Shown in pieces: positions 12,101 to 23,345 of a stretch of DNA of 64,000 bases. The DNA comes from Erythrophleum ivorense (Eukaryota > Streptophyta > Magnoliopsida > Fabales > Fabaceae): NCBI GenBank assembly GCA_026724425.1, contig JAIUCV010000001.1:3668001-3732000 (forward strand), given 5' to 3'. Numbering within the stretch: the first letter of the stretch is position 1; each line of letters starts with the position of its first letter. A model generated the notes under the pieces. It made no database searches. It saw only the letters and a program-made list of their open reading frames with translations, and was not told the origin of the DNA. The position numbers and the translations under genes are program-made.

Positions 12101-15040
12101 GAGTGCTAATAAGTATAAATCAGAATTTTCCAAAATCTTATTTTATTAGGACCCTTTGGGGTGTTTGGCAAAAAGCTGGTTTAAAACTGTTGAAATTTGA
12201 ACTAACTTTGTTAACCTATATAAATTTGAACTGATTAACTGGTTTCAATTGATATTTATTTTTGTGATTAAAAATGGTAGTAAGGATAGGTTACTCCAAG
12301 ACTACTGAGTAGGGCATCAGTGACATGCCTGCAATCCTAGAGGAGTAAGCAAAGGCGTAACCTGAAGAATTACCTTGAAGGACCCTTTTGGTCCTTCAGA
12401 AAGGCTACTCAACTGGCCTCTAAGCATTAGGGGATCTCTTTGGGGAGGGTTGACACTAGCAGGATTACTGGTTAAAGGGAGGATTCAAACAAACACACGA
12501 GAATGTGGAGATGTAATTCATATTCCTTCAACCAGTTGAGCCAACCTGTGTTGGCTGTTTCAATTGGTATTTAGTTTGTCTGAAATGTGATTTCAAGCTA
12601 GTTTAATATTGGATATTATTTGATGAATATGTTTTTAAAAATTGAAATTAAGTTGAAAGAGAAAGATAGGGTATACAAGGAAAAGTTTTTATTTAAATTA
12701 ATTAATAAAACTGATCAAGTAAAAACCTACTTTTATCAGATTTTACTTGAAGTAGTTTTGACCTTAAAGCTGATCAGATAAGAACAGACTTTTCAAAATG
12801 AGTGACTATCAGAAAGAAAAGATTTTAAAACCAATTCCATTATACCTAGTTTTGGAGTGTGGCAAACACCCTGATCTTCCAAAATGTTCTAGCATTTAAT
12901 GACTGTTAAAATCAGTATATTTGAATTATCTAGAATAAAGAGAGTTAGTCTAAAATTCTGTAAGAATTAACATTTTTAATAATTAACTTGGGTGTTACAT
13001 TATTGTTTATTTCACCCCAAGTGCAGTATGAAATTAGAAACTGTAAAATGCAAAGAAAACTGGACTCAATGACTTCAATAAAATTCACAGTGGTATTAGA
13101 GCGAGAAAGATCCTTATGTGCATTCATCCAATCACCCAGTGTGATGGAAGGTGACTGGTAATAAAGGGCACTGGCTGGCACACTCTGGATTTGGACAGAG
13201 AATCAATAACTCTGGATGCAAAGGAGAAATTAGTGAAGAGCCATCAGAATTGGCTGCAGCGAAGGAAGGACCAAAAACCCAAAAAACAAAATTGGGATGA
13301 GAATCCAGTAACATGTATAGACGCTCTATAATACCCAAAGTAGATGGGATGAGATTAGTAAAATAACCTGCAGCAGGGATGAAAAAGGAAAGCATAGTAG
13401 TTCCAGCAACCAGTAGCCAAAGTTGCAGCAACAGTTTGGCAGAATTAAGAAGTGAAGCATGCAAGAACTTCCAGAGGCAAAAGATTTCCAATCTTGGGGA
13501 AAATGCTGGAAAGTTTTCTTCTTCTGAAATTGTCTAGGAATCCAAATACATTAGATTTCTTTAGTCTTCCATTGTTAATCTTATATATTTGAAGTACGCG
13601 TCTTAGGAAATATTTATTAGAGATACCCTATAAACTATAGTTTTCTTGTCTCTCTTTTCTGTCTCTAAACTCCTCTCTGTCTTTTTCTTCCCCATGTTTT
13701 CCTCTCCCTTCTCTATATTGTCTCCATTTGTTCTACATCACTTTCCTTCCCCTTCCCAAATACTGTTAGAGCTAGAAGGAATAGGGGTATGGCTTCTTAT
13801 ATTCTGGAGCTTTTTCTTACTGGTAATGGATTCTCCTTTTAGTGTAACAGGACCTGTGTTCTACTTTAAATTAACACAGCTGATGGTAAGCTTATTATAT
13901 TTACACCAATTGTTTAAGAACGTAGATATTGTAAAGAGGAAGGGAAAGAGAAAAAGAAAATGCAGATTAACTTAAGGGGAAATAAGTATAATGATTTTGC
14001 ATTAACGTTTGATTTAATAAAAAAATAAGAGCAAACAGACAAAGCAGGAAAAGGTTGCACCTCCCATTGACCTCTATACCCCCATCTAAGTTTCAGTAGA
14101 TGATGATGAAATATTACATAATCGGCAAATATTGTTGCAGAGTGAATGAACCGGATTCAATCATTCCACCTTTATCTTTTGCAAATGAGTTGTTATGGTT
14201 TATCTTTTTAACTGGTAGTTTTACATACTTTTAAGTGTGATGGTATCTTATTAAGGCCTTCCATATTGATATCGTACTACAGTGCATTCTCTGGCTGATG
14301 GTTCTCTTACTAATCTAGGTATTCATCATGAGACCCAAGCCAAGGGATTCCTCATTGCCTAAGATTTTCCAATCGCCAGCAGCTGCTGCTGCTGCAGCTT
14401 CTGTTACTGCTGCTTATGCATTGACTAAGGCTGAGAAGTTGGATTTCAAGCAATTAGATGATATAAATGTTAAGCCAACTGCAAATGATCATCCTATAGA
14501 AGATGTCACAGTTGAAATTGAGTCCTTGGAAAAGGAAAAACAGGTATTGGAATTGTCACTTGCAGAAGTCAAGGCTGAAAATTCTAAGCTCAGAGGCGAG
14601 ATTGATGAAGTTAATAGTACTCATAATGAGTTGTCCAAGGTATGTGGTACAACATTCATAACAAGTTACCCTATAATTCAACTGGTAATAATAGTTTTTA
14701 TCATTGATTTTTTTCAGGAACTCCAGTCAGTCCAGGGACAACTTGTGGCTGAGAGATCAAGATGTTTTACGCTTGAGGTATAAAACCAGTTTCCTATTTC
14801 TGAAGTAAATTTTGTTTGGTTGGTTGTTGTGTAGAATTTGATTATTTTGGTAATGTTTATTCGCAGGCAAAAATTGCTGAGCTACAAAAGGTGCTGGAAT
14901 CGATGCAGTCTGTGGAAGATGAGGTCCAGGCTCTTCGTAGACAGAAGTCTGCTCTGGACCAAGAGATGGAGCTTGCTTCAACTGCCGGCAGGCAAAGTTC
15001 TGGTGGTGTTTGGCGATGGCTTGGTGGGGGTGAGAAATAA
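6126..15040 (+). CDS. Kelch-repeat protein (AT5G04420-like, ACBP4/5 relative without acyl-CoA-binding domain)
   Basis: Joining 13 exons gives 506 aa with intact phase: 6126-6215, 6578-6655, 6729-6842, 7000-7066, 7151-7212, 7410-7549, 7632-7758, 10440-10554, 10656-10744, 11520-11603, 14319-14639, 14718-14777, 14867-15040. All introns are GT-AG. Residues about 20-330 form six kelch blades with the double-glycine signature (YISGGSRNGR, LLLLGGN, VILFGGEDMSRK, LLVFGGCSH, FIVGGGDN, LVVFGGYNGKY), which should fold as a beta-propeller for protein contacts. An alanine-rich linker (residues about 341-355) leads to a C-terminal coiled coil (about 375-485), and the protein ends in GGVWRWLGGGEK. The architecture matches the C-terminal two thirds of acyl-CoA-binding proteins ACBP4/5, but the N-terminus starts directly at the propeller, as in AT5G04420 (about 514 aa). 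The start is the only ATG in the first coding exon upstream of the conserved ARYK. Introns 7 and 10 are each about 2.7 kb and hold transposon remnants. The molecular function is not known. Confidence 0.92.
12158..12871. mobile_element. hAT-like non-autonomous DNA element in intron 10 of the kelch gene
   Basis: The left end reads GGGGTGTTTGGCAAAAAGC and the right end, on the opposite strand, GGGTGTTTGCCACACTCC. This inverted repeat of about 12-14 bases resembles plant hAT termini. The 8-bp flanks do not match, so no target-site duplication survives. No transposase frame is present. A SINE-like segment sits inside it. The call rests on the termini alone. Confidence 0.4.
12259..12556 (-). mobile_element. 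tRNA-derived SINE-like insertion nested in the hAT-like element
   Basis: The segment is GC-richer than its surroundings and is flanked by a 17-base direct repeat with one mismatch (GTTTCAATTGATATTTA at 12242-12258 and GTTTCAATTGGTATTTA at 12557-12573), as expected for a target-primed insertion. On the minus strand the head contains a box-A-like TGGCTCAACTGG and, about 50 bases on, a box-B-like GTTTGAATCC, the two parts of an RNA polymerase III promoter. The tail at the left end is T-rich on the plus strand, that is, A-rich on the element strand. The family is not identified. Confidence 0.55.
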
Positions 15041-16004
15041 AAAAAAAACTACTGAGCATATTTTTTAACTGGAATGATTTGGAAGCCTAGTGTGAGGAAC
15101 CACAAGTTTCTTAAAGCAACAGATTACATGCAGATCGTAGCATTTCTTCTAATACCATAGATATCTCTGGTCTTATCTTTTTAATGTTGAAATATATGGA
15201 TAAACTTTGAGACTATTCCAATTTTGAAGGGCTGAAGCTCTCAAGAGTAGATGGAGGACATAGCAGTATTTGTATCTCATTGTTATTGAACATGGTATTC
15301 TTTTAATTTACCGATGATTTTATTAAATATTACAGGTTTTACCTTCATTGAACACCTTATTGGCCTTGTATCTTACGAGCATGTATTATTTCATTATTAC
15401 TTGAACTTGCTGCAGCTGGAGCCTGGAATCTTAATGTTTGTTTTCTTTCTGGTGCAATTGAGGTTTGGTTTTTGTTATAGCAGTAACTAGATTATTGATT
15501 TTAGCCCCAATTTTTCCAGCAGCTCAACTGAAAGCTACATTTTAGAAATTTTTTCATGATATTTTTGCTTTACAAACTTATGACTGTCGTGTTGAACAGC
15601 TTCTAATTGCTTGACTTCATTATATACATTTTGACTGTGGATCTCTCCACTTACAGATTATAATAGGTGAAGAGTTTCCACTATTGACAGGCTTGATTTA
15701 ATTGGGCAACTACAGATTCTGTTTTCCTCTTTAATTCTCCATTGTTGGATTTCAATTCCTAAACTTTAGCCTCAACTTTTCTCCCTCTTGCTTTAGCAGC
15801 TTTACCTCAGCCTCAGCATCCCAGACAACCCTCATATATGCTACCATTTCTTGGTGACAAAACTCTAATTTTGGTACTCCCAAAAAAAATAAAGTGATTA
15901 TCAATTTGATACTTCAAAGACTTTTTGTATTATTTAGTACTTTGAAAGTATTATTTTGTTTCAATTTGCCCTTCCACAGCCATTCTCAAATGTATCGCAT
16001 AATC
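15041..16004. other. 3' flank of the kelch gene, no gene seen
   Basis: The first few hundred bases are probably the 3' untranslated region of the kelch transcript. The rest shows no gene, only mixed AT-rich sequence. Confidence 0.4.
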
Positions 16005-16334
16005 TGTTGGGGTTTACGTTATTATACGTCTATTTTAGTTAAGTTGTTTTTATTTTTTTTTTTGTTTTTTTTTTGTTTTAATCAAGGTTTACTTGTCTTT
16101 AGTTATTTTTTGGATAATGCTTATATGCCTTTTAGGATTGGCTTAAGTATTTTGTTTTGATTAGAATAAGATTAGTTTGAGTGTTTTGTTTAGATTAAGA
16201 AAAAGTTAAACCTATTTTAAAAAGTTGTGTTTTAGTTAAAGTAGGAGTTTGTTCTCATTTTATCTTCTATATATATATAATGCAGCTTTCATTTAATAAA
16301 ATAGATTCAAAGGATTATTAAACCCTAAATTTTT
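16005..16334 (+). mobile_element. Probable Ty1/copia long terminal repeat
   Basis: The segment starts TGTTGGGGTTTACG, contains a TATA-like TATATATATAATGC followed by leader-like sequence, and ends just before TGGTATATATGCC at about 16338, a decayed form of the TGGTATCAGAGCC primer site used by many copia elements. A decayed copia gag follows directly, which supports the reading. No second LTR copy was found, so the right half of the element appears lost. Confidence 0.5.
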
Positions 16335-17110
16335 ACTGGTATATATGCCAAGATCAGCCACAGAGATGACTACTTAGAATTGTCTAGCTGCCTTTGATAT
16401 CACACCAATCCTGATTACAACTCATATACTTACTGGGAATAACTACTTTCAATGAAGTCAAATTGTTCTCGTTTTTATCTATAGAAAGGGGAAAGAGGAC
16501 TACCTATGCAAGCTCACCAACTTGAGATAAGTGGTGCCAAGTACAAGATTTGATATGTCGAAAATCATAGGATGATTATTTCGATGGTTAATTCAATGAT
16601 GCCTGAGCTAGGAGAAAATTTTCTCCTATATAAGATGGCTCATGAGATTTGGAAAGCTACTTGAGAGTTATATTCAACCGAAGAGAGCATTGTACAAGTG
16701 TTTGAGATAGAAAGCCAAATATATGAGCTAAAAGAAGGGGAGATACCTATAAACCAATACTTCGACACTTGCATATTACCGGTAGCAACTGGACATGTTG
16801 GAGACCCACCTATGAGAATACATTGCTAATGCAGCAAACTACAAAACGATCGTTGAGAAGAGGCGAATTTATAAATTTCTTATGGACCTGAATAACGTTT
16901 GATGGAGTACATGGAAGGATACTCGCTATAACATCTCTACCTTCAATTAAAGTTGTGGTTTCAGAAGTAAGGCGTAAGGAGAGCCAAAGAAAGTTGATGT
17001 GAAGTTCTAGCACTTCTTCAAATCAAGATGAAGCCTCTGCACTAACAACATGTGACCTAGTAGCTTGCAACAATGATGACAAGCTAATAAGACAAAGAAA
17101 ATTATGGCGT
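16335..17110 (+). pseudogene. Decayed Ty1/copia gag remnant
   Basis: A reading frame interrupted by stops gives peptides typical of copia gag (UBN2/retrotran_gag): MMPELGENFLLYKMAHEIWK, then after a TGA stop YSTEESIVQVFEIESQIYEL and KEGEIPINQYFDT. These correspond to the family's pattern of a phrase ending in IWD, then Q(L/V)FEI and L.QG..V..YF. There are further stops upstream and no pol region follows. It is dead and lies between the convergent 3' ends of the kelch gene and the CoA-ligase gene. Confidence 0.75.
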
Positions 17111-17289
17111 CATGAGAGTAGTAATCTATTAAAATACCGTAAATATTATGGTTGAGAAAATTGAATCAAACCAGTTATTTGGATCAAAAAACCAGTGAAC
17201 TGATCATGATTTTTGTTTAATTGACCCTAAAAATTGGCTAAACAAAAAACCGGTCAAAAGTTGTAAAAATTGGTAAAAATCAGGCACTT

Positions 17290-17600
17290 TGGTATTAAAT
17301 TGGTTAATTTTTTTTTTTGGGTTTAAATTAAAATTTTTGCATTCTACAATACAGATTTTATAATATTTATTAGATTCTATCCAACTCATTTTATATAATT
17401 TTGTTGTCATATGTAAATATTTTATCTAATTATTTTATTTATTTTAAATATTATTTTACAATATATGTATGTATTTAATTGTAAATATATATATACTTTT
17501 TATATATTTTTTAAAAAATAATTTGATTTTATTCAACTACGGTTAAATTGTTCTTTTTTTTTAATTTAATGATTGGTTTAATTTTTAAAACATTGGTAAA
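17290..17600 (-). repeat. Dispersed AT-rich repeat family D, copy 1
   Basis: Reverse-complemented, this matches about 30445-30690 over an extended stretch, including TAAAATAATATTTAAAATA, TTAGATAAAATATTTRCATA and AAAATTTTAATTTAAA. It lies just downstream of the CoA-ligase stop. The edges are blurred by AT-richness. Confidence 0.5.
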
Positions 17601-17818
17601 TATTTCCCCGAAGGTTAGTAAATAACAAAATGCAGCACAATCGCAGTTTATTGGTACAAGTCCAATAACTAACGTCAATACGTGTACATTCCACCCAAGC
17701 TGTATTTGGAGAACCCGAAGAGATGATCGTCTTCTGAGTGCCGAAAATTGCGTACTTCTCTTCATGCATTGGGAATACAGTAAAACATTGTAGAGAATAG
17801 TATTTTCTCTGAAGCTGC

Positions 17819-20686
17819 TCATAACTTGGAAACAAGTTGATTTTTGCTGTGTGAAACAAGATCCTTGCGCAAGATTTTGCCTGCAGCTGACCTTGGAATA
17901 ATATCAATGAAATTTACCATTCTTATTTTCTTATATGGGGCCACCTGAAATTTTTCGTACTTATTATTAGTAGGAGAAGCAAATTAAGATGACCAGAGGA
18001 AAGAGGGGAGGCTGGACCTATATGACTAAGCCTGTTTGGCCAAAATATAAAACTGTTTTTAAAATGATAGCAGAATATATCTTCTGTCGGGAAGAAAGCT
18101 TGAAATTCGGGTTTCTTTAAAGCGGAATCAAAGATTTTAAAAAAGAAAAAAAAAGGATAAAAACCTGTCACTCAAAGTATTATATATATTTGTGAGTGTG
18201 TCTATATTAAACATTATCCTTTTTCTAAAAATTTCATTTTTGGTAATCTGACTGTAAACTATATTTTTTTCTGAGATTGGCTAAAAACTAGTGACATTGA
18301 CAAAAATGTTTATAAGATAATTTGACCAAACACCAACTGCAAGGCCAAATAGGGACTAACCTGGCTGGCAACAAATTGAATGACTTGGTCTTGTGTGAGC
18401 TCAGAACCAACTGCTCTCACCACATATGCCATTGGTATCTGGCCAGTTTCTACATCTTCAACCCTGCAAGTCCAATAATAAATATATTTTCTTCCACCAA
18501 TATATATATATATATATATATTCTGCATATAAGAATATCAGAGAGAGGGAGAAGTGAGAAAAACAGAGAAGTCTATGTGTTAAGGCAAACGCACGGTATA
18601 ACAGCTGCATCAACAATATTGGCATGGCTGAGCAGCACAGCTTCCAGTTCTGCAGGAGCAACCTACCAACCAGAAGCAATCCAAATGTAAGTAATAAAAA
18701 CATGAATGGCACACTCAAAGTTCTGTTTTTTAAGAGTAATTTACATTCACCCCACACTCCCCTAGTTTCAACTTATATTAGAACCTCTCCTGAAGCTTAT
18801 AAAACTTACACTCACAACCCCTCTGTTATTTCCAATTTTTATAAGCATTGAATTGGCCTTTTGATGATTTGTCCTCCATTGAATTAGGCTATTAGGGGTC
18901 TCCTAGAAAGAAAAACGCATAGGTATAAGCTCCTTAACAGTTATGTTAATAGAGGGAGTTTTCCTCATAAATTGAAACTAGAGGAGAGGTTTTAAAAACC
19001 TCAGGTGATGTGAATGTAATTTATTCTTTAAAAAAAAAATCCTCATTCCTCACCCAAATCATCCTACTCTAAATGATGGAAATGATACTTGTTAACATCC
19101 CTTTGCCAGTAATCTTTCGGGTTGCTCAAACACAACTCAGCAACTTGAAGCTAGTAGAATTGTAGTATATTGCAAATAACTGAACTTGTGTCGAGCAAGA
19201 AAAATGCCGCTTTAGATTAAAACTGAAACTACGGTGAACTTGCCATAATTACCTGATACCCATTGTGCTTGATCAGCTCCTTTATGCGTTCAAGTACATA
19301 GACAAATCCATCCTCGTCAACATAAGCAAGATCACCTGTTTTCAACCACCCCTCTGAATCAAGTGTTGCAGCTGTTGCCTCCATATTTCCCAGATATTCT
19401 TTCATAATTGTAGGACTTCTAAGCCATAACTCTCCTTCCTTTCCCGGAGACAAAGGCTTCCCTGTTTCAATGTCCACAACTTTTGCACAGAAAGTTGGAA
19501 GTAGCTTCCCACTCGAGTCTGGCCGAGCTTTAGCATTTTTGTCTAACACAAAAAATGTTGCTGCACCACAACTTTCTGTTAGTCCATAGCCTTGCCTTAG
19601 CTCAACCCAAGGAAACCTCTTTCTAAACTCCTCAGCTAGTTCCTTACTCAAAGGTGCAGCACCTGTACCTACTCTTCTAAGGCTTGACAAGTCAAACCCA
19701 GCTTTGCTTCCATATTTCACAAGAGCAAGAATCACCGGAGGCACTGCTGGTAAGTTATTGACTCCGTGCTTCTGAATGGCAAAAAGCATATCTTTGAAGT
19801 CAAATTTCTGCATTATAACTGATGTAACGCCCGTACACAACAATCCCAATCCGAAGAACATCAACCCATAAATGTGAAACATTGGGATAAATCCCAAAAA
19901 CACATCATCTTGGGATGAAGTTACATCTACAGACCATATCATTAACCTCATGATGGATATGAGATTAGCATGTGTCAAAACCACACCTTTGCTCATCCCA
20001 GTGGTGCCTGAAGAGTACAATATAGCTGCGGTGTCTGACTGAGCCAAATGAACTTGAGGCAGCTCTTGTGGATTATTATCAGAGCAGCCTTCTATTAACT
20101 CTTCAACTGATACCATTTGGCAATCAGATGGACGAGTTGTGAGAATTATAGGAACCCCAGTTGGTGCAAGTTTCTTCAGCTCCTCAGGTGCTGAAATGGC
20201 TAGTTTAGCACCTGAATCCTTCACTTGCTTGGCAGTTTCTGATTCTGTGTTAAGAGGATTTGCTGTGGTAAAAATGGCTCCTACTGATAACACAGCTAGG
20301 CATATGGTTGGGTACAAGATTGAGTTTGGGGACAGAACAAACACCACATTGCCTTTTCGGACCCCGAGTCCATGGTATAAGCCCGATGCAAGGGAGTAAA
20401 CAGAGCTACGAAGTTCACCATAGCTTATAGTTTGGTTAGTAGAAGAATCAATGAAGGCAGGCTTTTTATTAGCAAGCTGGTGTGCATGAGGGAAGTGTGA
20501 TAGAACCAGACTTGCAGTGTCAAGGTCAGGCCTTGTGGGGATTTCATGCTTAGCACTAAGCTTAACAAGAGAGTGATATATGCCTGTTCTTGAATCATAG
20601 CCACTCCTTTCATCAAATGAAGCTAGAGATTTGCTTGATTCTTCTTCAATGGCTGACCAAGGAGCTTCCTCTCCTGATGATGACAT
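17819..20686 (-). CDS. Peroxisomal 4-coumarate:CoA ligase-like acyl-activating enzyme
   Basis: Four exons on the minus strand (20686-19253, 18662-18595, 18463-18361, 17944-17819; GT-AG) give 576 aa. This is an adenylate-forming enzyme that activates a carboxylic acid with ATP and joins it to CoA. Visible motifs are the AMP-binding box SSGTTGMSKG (residues about 225-234), GYGLTES (366-372), TGDL (450-453), the hinge RIKELIKHNGYQVAPAELE (467-485) and the catalytic lysine in SAAGKILRKDL (K558). The last three residues are SKL, a peroxisomal type-1 targeting signal. It resembles the Arabidopsis 4CLL5/OPCL1 group, which includes a ligase for jasmonate precursors, more than true 4CL. The exact substrate cannot be read from sequence. 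The first ATG is 20686; the open frame extends 15 bases further only with a TTG. The N-terminus carries an unusual acidic and serine-rich extension of about 25 residues. It is convergent with the kelch gene and its last exon ends just beside an AT-rich repeat. Confidence 0.93.
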
Positions 20687-21338
20687 TGTTTTTCCCTGCA
20701 AATTCGGGAGATGGGTTTAGCAAATTTTGAGGCAAAATTGGAGTGAAGCATGAAGAACTCATTTATATTATGACGTTCTTATTCTTCGTCAAGTACAAGG
20801 ATTAGCATTGTTAAGCATGTCAATTCTAGGAGGGCGACAACGTTAACATGAAAATTACATCATTTTGTTTTTCTGTGTGTATTTTATGAAGCCGGCGGAG
20901 AAGCTGAGAGCTGGTGATGAGTGTTAAGTATGTAAAGGATATATACTTGATGCTGTGTGCAGAGGGTTGAAAATGAAATTGAATATTCTTTTATAAACAC
21001 TAAAGTACCTGAAGGATATCGGCATGCATGTTCTCTTCCTAATGGTTTCCATCAGAGTTGAAAAAACAATGATAAACGAATATTATGTTTTGTACTTTGA
21101 ATGCTTCAATATCTTTTTGCTTTTATTAAATTACATCTGATACAGCTAAACTCTCCTTGTATCGTTTCTTTTTCGTTTTTTTTTTGGAAAAATTACATAT
21201 AAGCTCATCCAATTATAATTTTAGTACATTAAATATAAATTATCATAAAAGTTGAAAATATTTAATATCAATTAAAATTAATGACTCAAAAATTTAAAAT
21301 TTGGAAAAATGTAAGTCTAAAATCATGCAAGAAAGATT

Positions 21339-21339
21339 A

Positions 21340-21424
<85 letters not shown>
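21339..21424. repeat. (AAT)n microsatellite
   Basis: About 28 uninterrupted copies of the trinucleotide are present. It should be highly length-polymorphic. Confidence 0.95.
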
Positions 21425-21425
<1 letters not shown>

Positions 21426-22178
21426 AAGATATCACATAAACTTTTTATAGGATAACATATACGTTCTCACTAGTTATAATTGTTTTGAATATAAAGTGAT
21501 ATATATATATATCGTATTACAAAATTGTGCTAGAATTTAAGGGCGTTATATATAGTTTCCTTAAATTAATACTTTAGTTCTTAAAATATTTTATTTTAAT
21601 TTAGTCTTTCATAAAACCTTTTAATTTGGTTTTTAAAAAATCACTCGTTTCTCAATTTAATTCTTCAAAGATAAAGCATTTCAATGTAATCTTTTAAATA
21701 TTTTTTCAATTAACATGATTTTTCTGATAAGCAAAAATGGAATCACAAAGTTGTTAACTAATGATTTAAAATTGCTCAAGTTTCTTTAACACATAAATGA
21801 ATTAGATTTCATTGTATTAAATAGTCACAAATATTTCTCAGATGGATCATTTTAATTGGGAGAAAAACATGTGAGAGATTAAATTTAAAAACTTTACTTT
21901 TGGAGAACCAAACTAAGAGATAAGTAATTTTTTAAAAACTATATATATATATATATATATATGAAAAGATTAATTTTTTTCTTTTTGGAGAGAAAAATAA
22001 TTTTTTAAAAAAAATTAAGAGAAAATTTTTTTAAGTAACTAGAGTCTATTAAAAATAAATAAATCAAGTCAATTATTAATAAATATGTAAATATGTCATA
22101 AATAAATTGCATTCAAAATAATTATCAATATATTTATATGTTCAGTAATAATCAATTTAATCTACATATTTTTTATAG

Positions 22179-22566
22179 TTAAATTGCATAAAATATTTTA
22201 AATTTTTAGTTATATGTAGATAATTTACTAACTTTTAAAACTTAATAATAAACATTTTTAAACTTTTAAATTTGTCATAGTCACATGTTGTTAGTTATCC
22301 TGTTATTTCATTAACGGAGCATAATACGTTACTAATAATACGCTCTATAAAATTTATTTTTTGTTTAAACAATTTTATTAAACTTTAAGTTATATGCAAA
22401 TAAATTTTTTAACATGTTATACTCTATTAATGAAATAATAAGTTAACTAATGATAGAAAAGTTATTTGCACACATTTAAAAGTTTAGAAAAATTTATTAT
22501 CAAATTTTAAAAATTAAAAAATTATTTACATATGACACAATGTTTTAAAAGATTATTTATAATTTA
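22179..22566. mobile_element. MITE family B, long palindrome
   Basis: The two halves pair as an imperfect inverted repeat over most of the length. The left half has AAACTTTTAAATTTGT and TGTTATTTCATTAACGGAG; the right half, reverse-complemented, has AAACTTTTAAATGTGT and TTATTATTTCATTAATAGAG. There is no coding capacity. This fold-back form is typical of MITEs. The same terminal words recur in the element at 28702-29080. Confidence 0.6.
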
Positions 22567-23345
22567 TTATTGTTGTTGTTATTAACATTGATACCTAAGA
22601 ATTTTTTATAAGACTATAGAATGCACTAAAGTCACAAATGTAGAACAAAGACGATTTTAAAGTATAAAACTAGAACTAACAGACACTACATTAACTCTAA
22701 GTTAAAAAAACAAATCAAAATCATTAAATTCATATATGAATAACTTAAAATTATTATTCACCGTTATAAACGGATAGTTTTTGTACACAAGATAAACTAA
22801 AATGCTTATTTAAGTTGATAAGTACGCATATTGAAAAATTATTCATTGGTGATGGTGAATAATAATATTTGTATATTATCAGCATCTTTCAATTCCACAT
22901 CATATCACATAGGTGAGGCAATGTTTTTAAGAGTGTTTGTAATTGAAGGTTTAATGATAATTAAAATTATTGTTTTGTAAAAGGTCATGACTCTTAAAAT
23001 AAACTTAATTTGGAAATTACACCCAACGCTTTTTTTCTTATCTATAGTTCTTATATTTCATTCAAAGACTAAAGCTCTGTCTGATTTAAGGTATTCTCTT
23101 TACATAATTTATAATATCTATTATACTTTTATACTTATTATTTTATCTATCAAATCATATTTTTAAAAATTAAGATAAAATAATTATTTTTTATTTTATA
23201 TATTTTATCTTACATACTCACATTTTACATTCCTTTTATCATTACATCTTTTAACAAAACAAAACATAAAATTAAAAAAAATGTTTATCACAAAAAAAAA
23301 GATTGAAACAAGGTTATATGTTTTTTTATTTCTTTATTTGTTATC

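Larger units (their letters stand above)
20687..23345. other. Intergenic region upstream of the CoA-ligase gene
   Basis: The first few hundred bases are the likely promoter of the ligase. Beyond this the sequence is AT-rich, with an (AAT)n microsatellite and a hairpin-forming MITE. No gene was seen. Confidence 0.55.

Noticed and set aside
13132..13491. Minus-strand frame of 119 codons in kelch intron 10
   Set aside because: It lies inside an intron next to a retrotransposon-like primer site, has no recognisable domain, and runs against the gene.
20139..20399. Plus-strand frame over the CoA-ligase gene
   Set aside because: It is the antisense shadow of the long first exon.
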